Of a stretch of 64,000 nucleotides of DNA, positions 18,346-30,540 are shown one piece after another. How positions within the stretch are numbered: position 1 is the first letter of the stretch; each line of letters starts with the position of its first letter. This stretch comes from Silurus meridionalis. Lineage: Eukaryota; Chordata; Actinopteri; Siluriformes; Siluridae. Below the pieces are notes generated by a model. That model was given only the letters and a program-made list of their open reading frames with translations, searched no databases and had not been told where the DNA came from. The DNA lies in NCBI RefSeq assembly GCF_014805685.1, contig NC_060906.1, forward strand, positions 3,726,194-3,790,193, given 5' to 3'. Both the position numbers and the translations under genes were made by a program.

Positions 18346-18393
18346 AATCATTTCATCAGTTTCAGTGTTTATATAAAACAGATTATTACTCAC

Positions 18394-18567
18394 ATCAGTT
18401 TCTGTAGTTTGTAACGTTCATCATTTTTCAGATCAGAGAGACACTTCACTCCTGAGTCTCCTACTTCATTCACAGATAGATTCAGATCTCTCAGGTGTGA
18501 GGGGTTTGATCTCAGAGCTGAAGCGAGAGCAGCACAGCCTTTATCTGATACTCCACAATCCCACAAC
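18394..18567 (-). CDS. LRR exon of NLRC3-like NLR (copy A)
   Basis: A 174-bp exon, 58 codons, bounded on the minus strand by acceptor tgtatctgcag and donor GTGAGT. It encodes one leucine-rich-repeat module (CGVSDKGCAALASAL, then LRDLNLSVNEVGDSGV), the standard exon size and phase of fish NLRC3-like receptors. Repeats of this kind form the C-terminal sensor of cytosolic innate receptors. The last third (SDLKNDERYKLQKL) diverges from copies B and D, where a LSAVLENPHCKLEIL-type end is found. It lies 10.9 kb from copy B, with three mobile elements between, and would be the next exon of the same gene. Confidence 0.8.
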
Positions 18568-18738
18568 CTGCAGATACACAATGACACACACTTCACTCTC
18601 TTAGTTTCTACACATTACACATCCTGTGTGTTCTTTCCACCAGAAAGAGAAAGAGAAAGAGGGAGAGTGACTTTTAACCTTTACAAAAAAAGTCACAAAT
18701 CATAATATTAATAAATAATAATATTTAATAAAATAAAA

Positions 18739-18739
18739 A

Positions 18740-18821
<82 letters not shown>
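18739..18821. repeat. (ATCT)n microsatellite
   Basis: About 20 atct units. Confidence 0.95.
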
Positions 18822-19245
18822 AATAATATTTAATAAATTAAAAAATAAATTGATAAATAAATACGTGTTAAGATGATTTCATAATTGATTAAAACATGAA
18901 TGGTTAGATCAGCTCTGGTGCAAAGTTTAGTTCTCCTTCTGTAACAGAGCACAAAACATTCTCCCAACACCACACAAATTTAAACACATCCATATCAATC
19001 ATACTTCTGAAAACATTTTAATTAATTAAAAGTCTTGATTTTATCAGCCTTTTTAACATTTTTGTGGCCCCACATTCAGTGTTCTGTGTAATCAGATTTT
19101 TTCCGGCTCAGGTATATTGCCATCTTCGCTTAACCGAGGATAAAATTAACCAGTTGGCACCTGAACCTGTGTTTCCTAACATATTTAAAACACAAACATG
19201 TATTTAAAAATAAAACACTAAACAGTACATAAACATATAAAGACC

Positions 19246-22200
19246 TTAAAATGCTCCGTAAAAACACAACCAGTGAATAAAAGCATGAAAATATTTTTCT
19301 TTCTGTGAACAAAAAGGACAGTCAGGTGTAATATCAGGGTTTAAACCAGAAATAAAAGAGTTCAAAGAGATAATACCATAAAAATCCTCCACTGGAGGTC
19401 GGCAGCTCTTTTTGGTAACCGTGGATTGTACAGTGTCTCCACTCTGGTTTAATATCGGCATTAAAACCCTGAACACTTCTCCATGGGGTGTCCACCCTCC
19501 CACTCAGCTTTTTCTTATTCAGCACCTGTCGAGGTCAGGAGCGATGTTCAGCTGGGGAAAGGGTTCATCCTCTGCAGGACCAGCCTCTGTGTGTTGATAG
19601 TCTATCAGCTGAACATGCTCCTCTAATGTCAGTGTAGATCTTGAGCGATGTAGGATGATGGACAACATGCAGGGACCTCAGTCCCATATGCGCTGCCAGG
19701 TCCTCTGCCCTTGACAAGTCTGACCCCACGATGTATACAAGCTCCCAGAGCATTACGGAGTTCTGGACAGGGCTGGAATGGTCATGCTGGAGATGTCCAG
19801 TCACTCGCTGTACACCAGAGGCTCCGCCAACAACCAGTGTAGTGTTTGACAGTGTTCCAGATTTTAAAAAGTCCACGGTAAAACATTGGTAATCCAGAAA
19901 CGTCCAGCATTTTTGTGTCTATTAAAAACAAGGCTTTGTCCAGCCCCAGTCCTTTAACTGTGCGTAATAATCCACTGGCTGCTGCTCTCCATACTAAGTC
20001 TCTGGGTCCAGTGAGGAGTCTCTGGATAAATTGGAGGCGGAATGTTGCAGCTCTGCTGGACAGCTGGACCAGCCCATGCCCTCTTTCCTCTTTCGGCAGA
20101 TGGAAAACACGGACGAATCCAGTGTAGTTTGTCCCAGAAGAAATCCACCAGCAATGCTGCTGGGGATGTTCCCCAGCAGGTTTGGTGGAGGATCAATGCA
20201 GGCTAGCTTGTGCCAGAGAGACGACGCGGCAAGGTTGTTGATGACCAGCGTTCGCCCCTGTAGGACATCTTTCAGACCAACCATCTCCACCTGTTCAGTC
20301 TGCCTTTCACATGCTCTACAGAAGCATCTTTTCCATGCTAAGCCTCCTGGCAGTGAAGGTTGCCCAACTCCCCACTCCACAGCTAAAATGGCTTCCCTTT
20401 TCCCTCAGTTGACCTTGGCAGAAGATAAAATCTGAAAGTCCTTTGAAATGTCAGTTAAAAGCTTTGCATCATTTTGTGTGTTTATTATGACTACCAAGTC
20501 ATCTGCATAAGCTGACAAGCATATGGGGGCATTAGCATGTGGAATATTAAAACCAGAGATGACTCATTAACTTTTAAAGAGGTTCAATCGCTAGAGAGTA
20601 CAACATACCTGAGAGGAAACAGCCCTGCCTGATCCCTCTGTACACTCTAAAAGGAGCACATAAACCACTGTTGACCTTCAGTACACAATCAATTTCACTG
20701 TACAACACCCTGATCATTGCTATGAAACCAGGGTTGAACCCAAAGCTTTCCAGCACCTTCCACAAGTATTCATGCTCAACCCAGTCATACAAAATGTCAC
20801 AAATTAAGTATATGTTGGCAAATATCGACCTGCCAGGCACACAGTACGTCTGGTCATGGTGGATGATCTGCTTCATCACCTTTGTCAGTCTCGATGCTAA
20901 TGCTTTTGAAAGCAGCTTGCAGTCATTGCACAGTAGTGACACTGGGCGCCAGTTAGACAGCTGGGTCAGGTCTCCCTTCTTTGGCAGCAGGATCAAGACG
21001 GCTCTCCTGCAGCTTGACAGGAGCTGACCATCTTTCACACTCTTCCTTAGGACCTCCAGCACGTCCTGCCCTATAACTGCCCAGAATGCCTTAAAGAACT
21101 CGACAGGGAGACCATTCATTCCTGGCACCCACCCATTCTTTATGCTTTGGAGAGCCTCCTGAAGCTCAGACAGTGACAGCTCCCTGTCAACTCTCTGGCC
21201 ACTAAATATGTGAGCTTAAGCAGGTTTTTAAGGAAGCTCTCTTCTACCTCCTGTGCCCCTGATCTCTCGCTGCTTCGAATAGAAGCTGACTGTCCGCTGG
21301 CAAATTTTAGAAGGCTCTGACATGAGATCCCCTGATTCTGTTGGCACAGCTTGTCCATACTTTTGCTCTAAACTGAAGAACAACTTAGAAGGAGCATCCA
21401 TCTCAGTGATGCTTTTAAAACATGAGTGGACCAGCACCCCCTGTACTGCAGTGTCCAACAGGTCGTTCATTTTGGCTTTTTGTTTTTGAGGGCTTTAATG
21501 TGCCCTCGATTTCCTGTGGCCTCCAAACGCTGTAGTTCCACTGTCTCCATCTCCAGAGCTTTTAGATACCTGGCAATGAAAATTTTTATTTGTGCTTTTG
21601 TAACATCCCACCACTGGGAGTTAAAAGCTGCCTTCTTTTTAAAACAGTTTAAAACAATTCTATAAAAAATAAAAAATAATAAAAGACTCTCTAAAATTAG
21701 CATATTCTAAAAGTGTTAAAATGGAAAAATAAAACATTTTGAAAAAAAAGTTAGCTGATGCTTAAAAAAAGTAAAATCGATCTAATCTTGCCAGGGAGAG
21801 AATGTTGTCTATGGAGTGGGCTCACGTGTACTGCCTCTGCTTCTTATTAAAATTTCTCCATATGTCACAGAGATCGTGGGCCTCCCACAGGTGTTTACGG
21901 GAAGCTACATGAGGTTCTGCATAGTTTCTGTCTATATTTTCTAAAGTACAATAAAAATCTTCTACCAAAATTAAAAGCTCTGCAGTGCTGGAGTTTAAAA
22001 TAACATTGTTGGGTTTGTCTAAAAACTTTGTCTTTATTGCAATGTAGTTTTTTCCCTTCTTAATTTCATATTGTGATTCATTCGGTTTGACAGGTTTTCC
22101 TTTCCTCTGTCATTTGTCTCTGTTCCCATTCTCTCCACTGCACTGGTGGGAGCATCCACCCAGTTAAAAACAAATACCTCATTCTCATAAAAAACATTTA

Positions 22201-22565
22201 CTTTTAAAAGCCTCCCGTTTAAAAAATATTTCACCATGTAAGAAACAGTAATAAAATTACTAGTAAAAAATCAAGGCAACACCACCATTTAGCGATGTGT
22301 TGTGGCTTAAAATCGCCAACCCGTCCAACTCCTTCACCCAATCAGCAGCATTGTTAACATCGCTGTGGGTCTCCTGCAACATGACAACATCAACACATTT
22401 CTGTTTAATGAGCTCATATAGCTCCGCTCTTTCTACATGTTCCCTTGCTCCATTTATATTAAGACTCGCAACGTGAATCCCATTAATTAAAAATGAAATA
22501 AAAGTAAAACAAAAAAATGCCAAAAAAACTAAAACTAAAAGACCACACACTCTATCAGTATTCAT
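19246..22565 (-). pseudogene. Tx1-like LINE ORF2: endonuclease and reverse transcriptase
   Basis: The ATG at 22565 starts MNTDRV and overlaps the end of ORF1 by 11 bp. The N-terminal part is an APE-type endonuclease (HVASLNINGA, then VVMLQETHSD). The reverse transcriptase core at 21128-20574 shows AVLILLPKKGD, NWRPVSLLC, GIRQGC and, in another frame near 20500, an intact YADD box. The C-terminal region near 19500-19250 shows ITPDCPFCSQKEKYFHAF. The piece from 22260 down to 21700 has many stops. Frameshifts and stops at several points make this non-functional. The protein would nick chromosomal DNA and copy element RNA at the nick. Confidence 0.8.
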
Positions 22566-23875
22566 CAGAGTTCTCCCTATTGACCTTCGTTATCAGCTTT
22601 TTTAACCTAAAGATTTCCTGATCTGTAAAAGCTCCTTCTCTGCTAAATTGCTTTATATCGTTGACAAACTGTTTGCAGTACGGGAAAAAATCCTTGACTA
22701 ATACGTTCTTTTGCCACTTGGTGGTTCTTAAAAACTCTTTTATGTCCTCAGTGCTATATAATACGTTTAACGGTTCCTCCTTAGACTCTAAATTAAAAAC
22801 TGAATCAGACATTGCATCTTCACTGTCTGATTCAGGTTCCTCCACATTTATGTCTTTCTTTGCCTGTTTTTTTTTTACCTCGCTTCTTTCTTTCGATTGG
22901 CACTTTGAACTGGGGCTTATCTTCCATCTCCACGTGCAGTGACTGGTGCAGTGACTGGTGTCACCTGGCGACAGCTCTACAATCCCTGTGCCTGCCTCTG
23001 CCAGCGCAGGCAGCTCCAGCACTGCTCCAGAGTCCACTTTGATTTTGTTGGTTTTGCAAGGCTTCTCCAGGCCCAGTTTAGCCGAGCAGGGCTTCTTCTG
23101 GTCCGGTTCAGATGTGCATGGCTCCTTTGGTCCCAGTTCAGCCGAGCAGGGCTTCCCTGGGCCTGGTCCAGCCGAGCAGGGCCTTTCTGGGGTGGTTATG
23201 TCATTAGTGGACCTCTGGTCTACAGTCTGAGCTTGGGGCTCGCGCTCCCTAGGCCCTGGTGCAGCAGCAGTTACGGGGCTTTCACCAACAGGCCGAGCCG
23301 AAGCCGCAGGGGGAACGACTCCGGCAGGTTTGCTTGGAGACACCAGGGTCACTCTGTCTTTCAGGACAGGCGTGCACAAGATGCCCTAACTGACCACATT
23401 TGAAACATTTTATTTCTGAATCAGTGGAAACAAAGATGTTGTAGTCAAACCCAACGATCCTGAACATAAAAAACATGTTTAGTTCCTCAACACCCTTATT
23501 CAGAACCATAAATACCATCCGCCTAAAAGACACCAAGTGCTTAACTAGTGGGGACTTACAGCCGAGACGGTTCGCCCATACCGAGACAGCTCTTTCACAA
23601 TCGCCTCATCACTAATAAAAGGAGGGACATTTGAAAGCAATACCTTTTTTTGCAGGGGAACTGAGGGGAGAAACCAATATGCACTCATTATATACACCAA
23701 TTCCTTTCTGGATCAGTTTGGTCACTTTCTCAATACTGTTTAGAAAGACCACAATAGCACTGTTCATACGGGAGGCAGAGACAATATTCTCATGCTCCAC
23801 CACATTACCAACAGCTAACACACACTCCTCAACACTTACACACTCCTCTACACACACACACTCCTCTATACTCAC
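22555..23875 (-). pseudogene. Tx1-like LINE ORF1 zinc-knuckle protein, broken
   Basis: Three frames in series: 23875-23612, 23536-23282 and 23379-22555. The middle one ends with a retroviral-type zinc knuckle (CFKCGQLGHLVHACPE), expected to bind element RNA. The last one is a proline- and charge-rich tail with short repeats of the form KPCSAELGP, KPCSAKLGLE. Frame changes between 23612-23536 and near 23340 separate the pieces. The N-terminus runs into TG-rich DNA and its start is unclear. Confidence 0.75.
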
Positions 23876-23908
23876 TCACTCACTCTCACACACTCACTCA
23901 CTCACACA

Positions 23909-23946
<38 letters not shown>
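23820..23946. repeat. (CA)n and CACT-rich simple sequence
   Basis: acact/actc units followed by a pure (CA)n tract, at the 5' edge of the Tx1-like LINE. Confidence 0.9.
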
Positions 23947-23950
<4 letters not shown>

Positions 23951-24067
23951 CGCAGAACAATTGGCAACACGGCAACCGCTCTCGTGCTGTACATGCCACG
24001 CTTACCCTTTCCCCGCGCATGCGCAGAAAGAGAGACAGAGAGAGAGAGAGAAGGGGGGGGGGGGAGA

Positions 24068-24250
24068 GATCACATCACTGACCATCACACTCATCACTGA
24101 CCATAACACTCACACCACTGACCATCACACTCACACCACTGAATATTACACTCATCACTGACCATTACACTCATCACTGACCATCAAATTCACATCACTG
24201 ACCATCACACTCATCACTGACCATCACACTCATTACTGACCATCACCCAC
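24068..24250. repeat. Minisatellite, left block interrupted by a LINE
   Basis: Unit about catcactgaccatcacact with length variants. The same unit resumes at 27536, so the LINE at 24251-27535 landed inside this array. Confidence 0.9.
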
Positions 24251-24330
24251 CGCGCGGCAGTAGCTCGCAGCGGCCTCTCCGGATCCAAAAATGGTGCTTT
24301 CACCATATTTAGCCCGACCTTCCACAATAC

Positions 24331-26955
24331 ATGGACACCAGAGTCAGCTGTGTTCATGTGTACGACCACCAGACACTGTTACAGTACAGGCATCATGCAA
24401 CCAACAATCTGCATGATGATCTTATTAACAACCTTCGCGACCTCGGCTTGCTGCGACCTCGGCCACAAAGACCAGGCCCCCCGCCCTCGGTGTTACCTGA
24501 TGCTGGAGGCCGGGAGAGGAGACGTCGAAAGCGCTGTTCGAGGAAGTGGAAGCGCGGCAAGCGGGCGGGTGTCCGTGCTAGGCTAAATGCTAACCCTAGC
24601 CGGCCGGCTATCCCGTCCATTTTTCTTTCCAACGTCTGCTCCCTGGATAATAAACTGGACTACATCCGACTCCAGCAAACCACACGGCAAAAGTTTAGAG
24701 ACTTTTGCGTCTTTGTTTTCACGGAGACGTGGCTCAGCGACAGAGTTCCGGAAGCCGCCATCCAGCTAGACGGGCTAACCGTGTTTCGAGCCGACAGAAA
24801 CACAGCTCTATGCGGTAAGACTCGCGGTGGTGGCGTGTGTGTTTATATCAACACGGAATGGTGTAAGAACTCTGTGCTCGTTTCATGCTACTGCTCATCG
24901 CTAGTGGAGTTTGTGACTGTTAGATGCAGACCTTTTTATTTACCACGGGAATTCACCACAGTTTACATCGTCGGAGTGTACATTCCACCCAGTGCTAATA
25001 CTAAGGAGGCACTGTGTGAACTCTACGGCGCTATTAGCGACCTGCAGAATGCTCACCCCGACGGATTGTTTATTATCGCCGGAGATTTCAACCATGCGGA
25101 ACTCAAGACTGTGCTTCCTAAACTCCGGCGATTCCATCAACTTGGAGGAGTACACGTCATCAGTGACCTGCTACATCAGCAAGTGCGTTGACGATGTGAC
25201 CATCTCCAAGACCATCACTACACGCTCCAACCAGAAGCCGTGGATGACTGCAAATGTGCGTGCGCTGTTGAAACAAAGAGACTCTGCCTTCAGAACAGGG
25301 GACAAGGCGGCCTTAAAAACTGCAAGGGCCAAACCGTCTTGTGCTATCAAAGAGGCAAAGCGCGTGCACGCGAAGAAAATCCACGACCACTTCCAGGACA
25401 GTGGAGACACCCGGCGCATGTGGCAGGGCATCCAGGCGATCACGAATTACAAGACCACATCACCTGCTTGTGACCGTGACCCCTCCCTCCCAGATGCGCT
25501 GAACAACTTCTACGCCCGGTTTGAGGTACAGAACAATGTGGTGGCGAGGAAGACCATCCCTCCTCCCACTGACCAGGTGCTCTGTCTAACCACAGCTGAA
25601 GTGAGGAAAACTCTATGCACAGTTAACCTACGGAAGTCTGCTGGACCTGACAACATTCCTGGCAGAGTGCTCAGGGAATGTGCAGAACAACTAGCAGATG
25701 TCTTCACTGACATCTTCAACATCTCCCTGAGCAGTAACGTTGTTCCCACGTGCCTCAAGACAACGACCATCGTTCCTGTGCCAAAGAAATCGACTGTCTC
25801 CTGCCTCAATGACTATCGTCCCGTCGCGCTCACTCCCATCATGATGAAGTGCTTCGAGAGGCTCGTCATGAGGCACATCAAGACACAGCTTCCACCCTCC
25901 CTGGACCCCATGCAGTTTGCGTATTGTCCAAACCGTTCCACGGACGATGCCATCTCCACAACCCTCCACCTGGCCCTCACCCACCTGGATAACAAGGACT
26001 TGTATGTACGAATGAAGTTCATTGACTTCAGCTCAGCATTCAACACAATCATTCCTCAGCACCTGATCGAGAAGTTGAACCTTCTGGGCCTGAACACCTC
26101 TCTCTGCAACTGGATCCTGGATTTCCTGACTGGGAGACCTCAGGCAGTCCGGATCGGAAACAGCATCTCCAGCACCACCACACTGAGCACTGGAGCCCCT
26201 CAGGGCTGTGTGCTCAGTCCACTGCTGTTCACTCTGTTCACGACTGTGCACCAATGCACAGCTCGAATCATATCATTAAGTTTGCTGATGACACGACCGT
26301 GGTGGGTCTAATCAGCAAGAACGATGAGTCAGCATATAGAGAAGAGGTGCAACGGTTAACTGCCTGGTGTGGAGCAAACAACCTGTCTCTGAACGTGGAC
26401 AAAACGAAAGAGATAGTTGTGGACTTCAGGCGAGCACAGAGCGACCAATCTCCACTGATTATCGATGGATCCTCTGTGGAGATCGTTAAGAGCACGAAAT
26501 TCCTTGGTGTTCATCTGGCGGACAACCTCACCTGGTCACTTAACACCAGCTCCATCACCAAGAAAGCCCAGCAGCGTCTCTACTTCCTGAGAAGGCTGAG
26601 GAAAGCCCATCTCCCTCCCCCCATCCTGTCCATGTTCTACAGAGGGGCCAAGGAGAGCATCCTGAGCAGCTGCATCACTGCCTGGTTTGGGAATTGCACC
26701 GTCTTGGATCGCAAGACCCTACAAAGGATAGTGAGAACAGCTGAGAAGATCATCGGAGTCTCTCTTCCCTCTATCATGGACATTTACACCACACGCTGCA
26801 TCCGCAAAGCACACAGCATTGTGGACGATCACACACACACACACTTTACCCTCCTACCATCAGGAAAACGATTCCGAAGCATTCGGGCCGTCACAACAAG
26901 ACTGTGTAACAGTTTCTTTTCACAAGCCATCAGGCTTTTTAACACAAAGAACTGA
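24331..26955 (+). pseudogene. LINE polyprotein: APE endonuclease plus reverse transcriptase
   Basis: Frame 1 (24331-25191) carries an arginine-rich N-terminus and endonuclease motifs ([26 protein letters not shown]). After FHQLGG near 25145 it jumps into sequence matching the linker before the reverse transcriptase, so roughly the C-terminal third of the endonuclease, including the SDH motif, is deleted. The reverse transcriptase continues in the frame 24992-26311 ([35 protein letters not shown]). A frameshift near 26240 moves it to the frame starting 26254 ([12 protein letters not shown], the catalytic FADD), which ends at 26955 in RLFNTKN. Otherwise few stops, so this is a relatively young but dead copy. 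Confidence 0.85.
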
Positions 26956-26961
26956 ACAGAA

Positions 26962-26963
<2 letters not shown>

Positions 26964-26995
<32 letters not shown>
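26964..26995. repeat. (CA)n microsatellite
   Basis: Dinucleotide run in the LINE 3' UTR just after its stop codon. Confidence 0.9.
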
Positions 26996-26998
<3 letters not shown>

Positions 26999-27535
26999 TG
27001 TGTGTTACTGTTACTGAACTGTACAACCTGGACTAAACACAATCATCACTCATCTCGATCCACTCCACCACCATTCATCTATTTATTATTATTTATACTC
27101 GCACCTTATATTCAGTAAAATGTTTACATGCTGTCTTTGCATCTTTTATACTACAGTAGAATGTTTACATGCTGTCTTTGCACCTCCTTGCTGCTGTTTT
27201 TTTGCACTACATTGCTCTGTTCTGTTGTACTTTTTCCTGGGTATAGTTTTTACATTTCTCCTCACACAGTACTGTATATTTAAGTATACAGTAGGTTTAC
27301 TAGTCTGCGCTATACTTGGTTTTTGTCTTTTGTTTTGTCTTGTGTTGTCTGTCTGCACTCTGTCTGTCTGTACTGTTCTTTTGTTTGCACTGTTTGCACC
27401 AGGCTGCACTCGAAGCACTTTATGTTGTTTTGTTGTTTAGTGTAGCAGGGTTTCGGAGGAACGTTGTTTCGTTTTTACTGTGTACTGTGTACCACTGTGT
27501 ATAGTAAAAATGACAATAAAAGCCACTTGACTTGA

Positions 27536-27712
27536 CTCACATCCCTGACCATCACACTCATCACTAACCATCACACTCACATCCCTGACCATCACACTCA
27601 TCACTGACCATCACACTAACATCCCTGACCATCACACACACCACTGACCATTACAATCACACCACTGACCATCACACTCACACCACTGACCATCACACTC
27701 ACACCACTGACC
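27536..27712. repeat. Minisatellite, right block
   Basis: Continuation of the catcactgaccatcacact unit, here with an added variant (catccctgacc). Split from the left block by the LINE. Confidence 0.9.
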
Positions 27713-28521
27713 AAGAGAGAAAAGGAGAAACATGTAAAGTGAGATCTTTGAAATCTGAATGTGGAGTAAAAGAAGCTGTAGGTTCTTCAGCTCCAGACAG
27801 TATCTTCAGTTGTTAGTCTACTGGAAATACAGATTTAATGCTGCAGGATTAATTGGACTTTTGAGCTGCAATAAAAGTCACAACAGCTCAAATCTACACT
27901 GAGGGATTTTTGTAGCTTGTTAGATATTAGATCATCATCTCTTTCTTCATTATTCTGCCTCATCACATTCACATTTATATCAACACTTTTCTACATTTAT
28001 TAAATATGTAAGAATTACAGACTGCCTCAATCCAGATTCCACCCCTATATCAAATTAAGCTCATCTGCAAAACTGCTTAAATTTCACAAAAGTAGTTATG
28101 TAGTTTGACATAGAAATTCAGTTGTATCAATCCGAATCCTAAATTTATTATTTAAACAATACCCTATCCTGACCTGCTGGCAGGCCGGCACCAGCAAAAT
28201 CTTGATGCATGTACTACTATCTCATTTACATTTAAAGGATAAATCCGGTCTATACTTCAAAGGGAAGAAGAATATAAAATATCTGGGCAGAGTTTGCTCG
28301 GGGTTCTTTCTGACTCCGATGAACCCAAAGTGCCTTATGTATTTTGTCACTGCTATGCTGTTATAAACTTCTTCATTACGATCTTTGTTGTCTTCATTAT
28401 TTTCTTAAACATATTAGAAATGAAAACAATACAAAAGTCAATAAAAAGTCATGATGATTAAATTTTTATTTTTTAATAAACACTAATTTAAACTAACAAA
28501 CTAAATAAAAAAAAATACAAT
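27713..28521. other. Intronic-type sequence without recognised features
   Basis: AT-rich DNA within the inferred NLR intron. No open frame with recognisable motifs. Confidence 0.4.
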
Positions 28522-28523
28522 TA

Positions 28524-29413
28524 CAGTGGAACCCGGTTATCTCGACCTCGGTTAACTCCACAACCCTATTAAGTCGACGTTTTTGAAGTGGAACCTCCAA
28601 ATTCTCGCTTTGTCTTAGCATTTTTTATCAGTTATGTTGTCTTTTTTATGTCACCGAACCCTGATATCTCGAGCACAAGGGGGGAAAAATTTGCCATTTA
28701 ACGTTGGTTATCTCGATTGGCGCTGTGCAGCCGCAGAAGAACTTGCGAAAGTGGCGGAAAAATCAAGCCTTACAGATACTACAGGTGTTTGTATTGTATA
28801 CTGGTGAATCTTTGCTGTTAGTAAGTGCACATATGCATTTTGTTGTTAAATGTTATGCAAAGAACAGTAGGCAAAAAGCATAGATTGAACAAGGGCAGGA
28901 TCGGGGGGAATCCGCGATGAGCTTTGGGAAGAAAAGCGCAGCCGTTGAGAGAGTGCCGGTGGGAAAGCACGTACCGGTACCGCATGCGCGATAACAACGA
29001 CCGCCGTGAACCAACATATACCAACAATAACGGAGAGTGAGAGTGTGGAAGTTTAAATAGGAGCTGGTGATGATGATAAACCAGCACCATATGTGCGCTA
29101 TTGAAGCCTGGAGCGGCAGAGAAAGCACCGAAGGGGGCGTGGCAGGTGGATTCCTGACAGTTAACAAACATGTACTGTATGTATTTTTATAGCATGCCTT
29201 CATCAAACAAATCGCGGCAACGATGTTGTGTAAAAAAAAACTCCAAAAACATGTGCATGCACATTCTCATTTATTAACGCACATCAAGTACATAAAGAAA
29301 TTTCAAGCACGTTAATACATTGCCTCCATTTTGATTTTCGTTTATCTTGATCATCGGTTATCTCGATGCGTTTTGGCGACCCTCTAGGACATCAACATAA
29401 CCGGGTTCCACTG
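28524..29413. mobile_element. 890-bp non-autonomous TIR element, TA target site
   Basis: The ends cagtggaacccggtta and the inverse taaccgggttccactg are flanked by TA (28522-28523 and 29414-29415). The motif ggttatctcga recurs just inside both ends. There is no transposase. It resembles the element at 9998-10969 in layout (cagtgg start, subterminal repeats, TA target) but differs in sequence. A solo LTR lies inside it. Confidence 0.85.
28851..29159 (-). mobile_element. Solo LTR nested in the TIR element
   Basis: On the minus strand it starts TGTCAGGAATCCACCTGCC and ends GCATAACA, about 309 bp. GTTAA occurs on both sides (28845-28849 and 29160-29164), a likely 5-bp target duplication. It is related to the plus-strand LTR at 51730-52316 (shared CTGCCACGCCCCC and CGCATAACA-type end). 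The minus-strand open frames here are chance. Confidence 0.7.
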
Positions 29414-29531
29414 TATAAACTTTCTCCTCAGAACATTGATGCTGAACCTAAAAGCTCTGCTTCAGTCTCACTATTAGAGAATGTGTGTTACTGAGGAGCA
29501 GGTCATGTGACTCTCAGAGAGATGATCTTAC

Positions 29532-29705
29532 CTCAGTATCTCCAGTTTACAGTGAGGATTCTCCAGTACAGCAGAGAGAAACTTCACTCCTGAGTCTCCT
29601 ACTTTATTCCAAGACAGATCCAGATCTCTCAGGTGTGAGGGGTTTGATCTCAGAGCTGAAGCGAGAGCAGCACAGCCTTCATCTGATACTCCACAATCAA
29701 ACAAC
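29532..29705 (-). CDS. LRR exon of NLRC3-like NLR (copy B)
   Basis: A 174-bp exon between acceptor tgtatctgcag and donor GTAAGATC on the minus strand. It encodes CGVSDEGCAALASALRSN, a DLDLSWNKVGDSGV strand-loop and ENPHCKLEIL. The phase is symmetrical (1 nt, 57 codons, 2 nt), so copies can be added or lost without a frameshift. It is the third of three tandem duplicates about 650-664 bp apart. Confidence 0.85.
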
Positions 29706-29762
29706 CTGCAGATACACAATGACACACACTTCACTCTCTCAGTTTCTACACTTTACACATCC

Positions 29763-29882
<120 letters not shown>

Positions 29883-30181
29883 CATGTAAGAGATAAAACA
29901 GGACATTTGTATGTAGTTTGTGTTACTGAAAGTGAACTCTAAAAGTTTCACAGTCATTTCAGACACATTGCAGTGGTTTTAAGACACGTTTTGTGCTGCA
30001 GCTTCACACATACGTACATCAGACCCAAAGCCTCTGTGACAAATCATCAGTGTGCAGTGAAAAGAAACAAACTTTCTCCTCAGAACATTGATGCTGAACC
30101 TAAAAGCTCTGCTTCAGTCTCACTATTAGAGAATGTGTGTTACTGAGGAGCAGGTCATGCGACTCTCAGAGATGATCTTAC

Positions 30182-30353
30182 CTCAGTATCTCCAGTTTAC
30201 AGTGAGGATTCTCCAGTACAGCAGAGACACTTCACTCCTGAGTCTCCTACTTTATTCCCAGACAGATTCAGTTCTCTCAGGTGTGAGGGGTTTGATCTCA
30301 GAGCTGAAGCGAGAGCAGCACAGCCTTCATCTGATACTCCACAATCAAACAAC
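30182..30353 (-). pseudogene. LRR exon (copy C), 2-bp deletion
   Basis: Same exon as copies B and D with the same splice sites, but 172 bp long. Compared with D, one AG of the cagagagacac stretch near 30225 is missing, which shifts the frame in the last third. If spliced in, the receptor would be truncated or altered. Confidence 0.8.
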
Positions 30354-30408
30354 CTGCAGATACACAATGACACACTTCACTCTCTCAGTTTCTACACTTT
30401 ACACATCC

Positions 30409-30410
<2 letters not shown>

Positions 30411-30477
<67 letters not shown>

Positions 30478-30484
30478 CAGAGAG

Positions 30485-30535
<51 letters not shown>

Positions 30536-30540
30536 GTGTG
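30411..30540. repeat. (TG)n(AG)n compound microsatellite
   Basis: Second copy of the tract, between LRR copies C and D, with a gacagagagatt interruption in the AG part. Confidence 0.95.

Larger units (their letters stand above)
19060..23880 (-). mobile_element. Tx1-like LINE, two-ORF type, decayed
   Basis: Minus-strand element with an ORF1 (zinc knuckle protein) at 23875-22555 and an ORF2 (endonuclease plus reverse transcriptase) from 22565 down to about 19060. The two-ORF layout, CCHC knuckle in ORF1, and an APE endonuclease starting HVASLNINGAR point to the Tx1 branch of L1-like LINEs. Reading frames are broken many times. No target duplication was identified. It sits in the long intron between NLR LRR exons. 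Confidence 0.8.
24251..27535 (+). mobile_element. L2/Rex1-like LINE, both ends present, internally deleted
   Basis: A 3.3-kb plus-strand element inserted in a minisatellite. It has a CpG-rich 5' leader, endonuclease and reverse transcriptase regions, and a 3' UTR ending in tgacaataaaagccacttg just before the minisatellite resumes. Part of the endonuclease is missing (see the CDS entry). Because it lies inside a tandem array its exact target duplication cannot be read. Confidence 0.85.

Noticed and set aside
17886..18393. Long minus-strand frames of FTTSAL and YYISVI repeats
   Set aside because: They result from an 18-bp minisatellite, whose unit length is a multiple of three. No start context or homology.
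23631..24161. 176-codon plus-strand frame with THTHTH repeats
   Set aside because: It crosses (CA)n simple sequence and the antisense of LINE ORF1.
28818..29206. Two 117-codon minus-strand frames
   Set aside because: They lie in a solo LTR nested in a TIR element and overlap each other in different frames. No protein motif.
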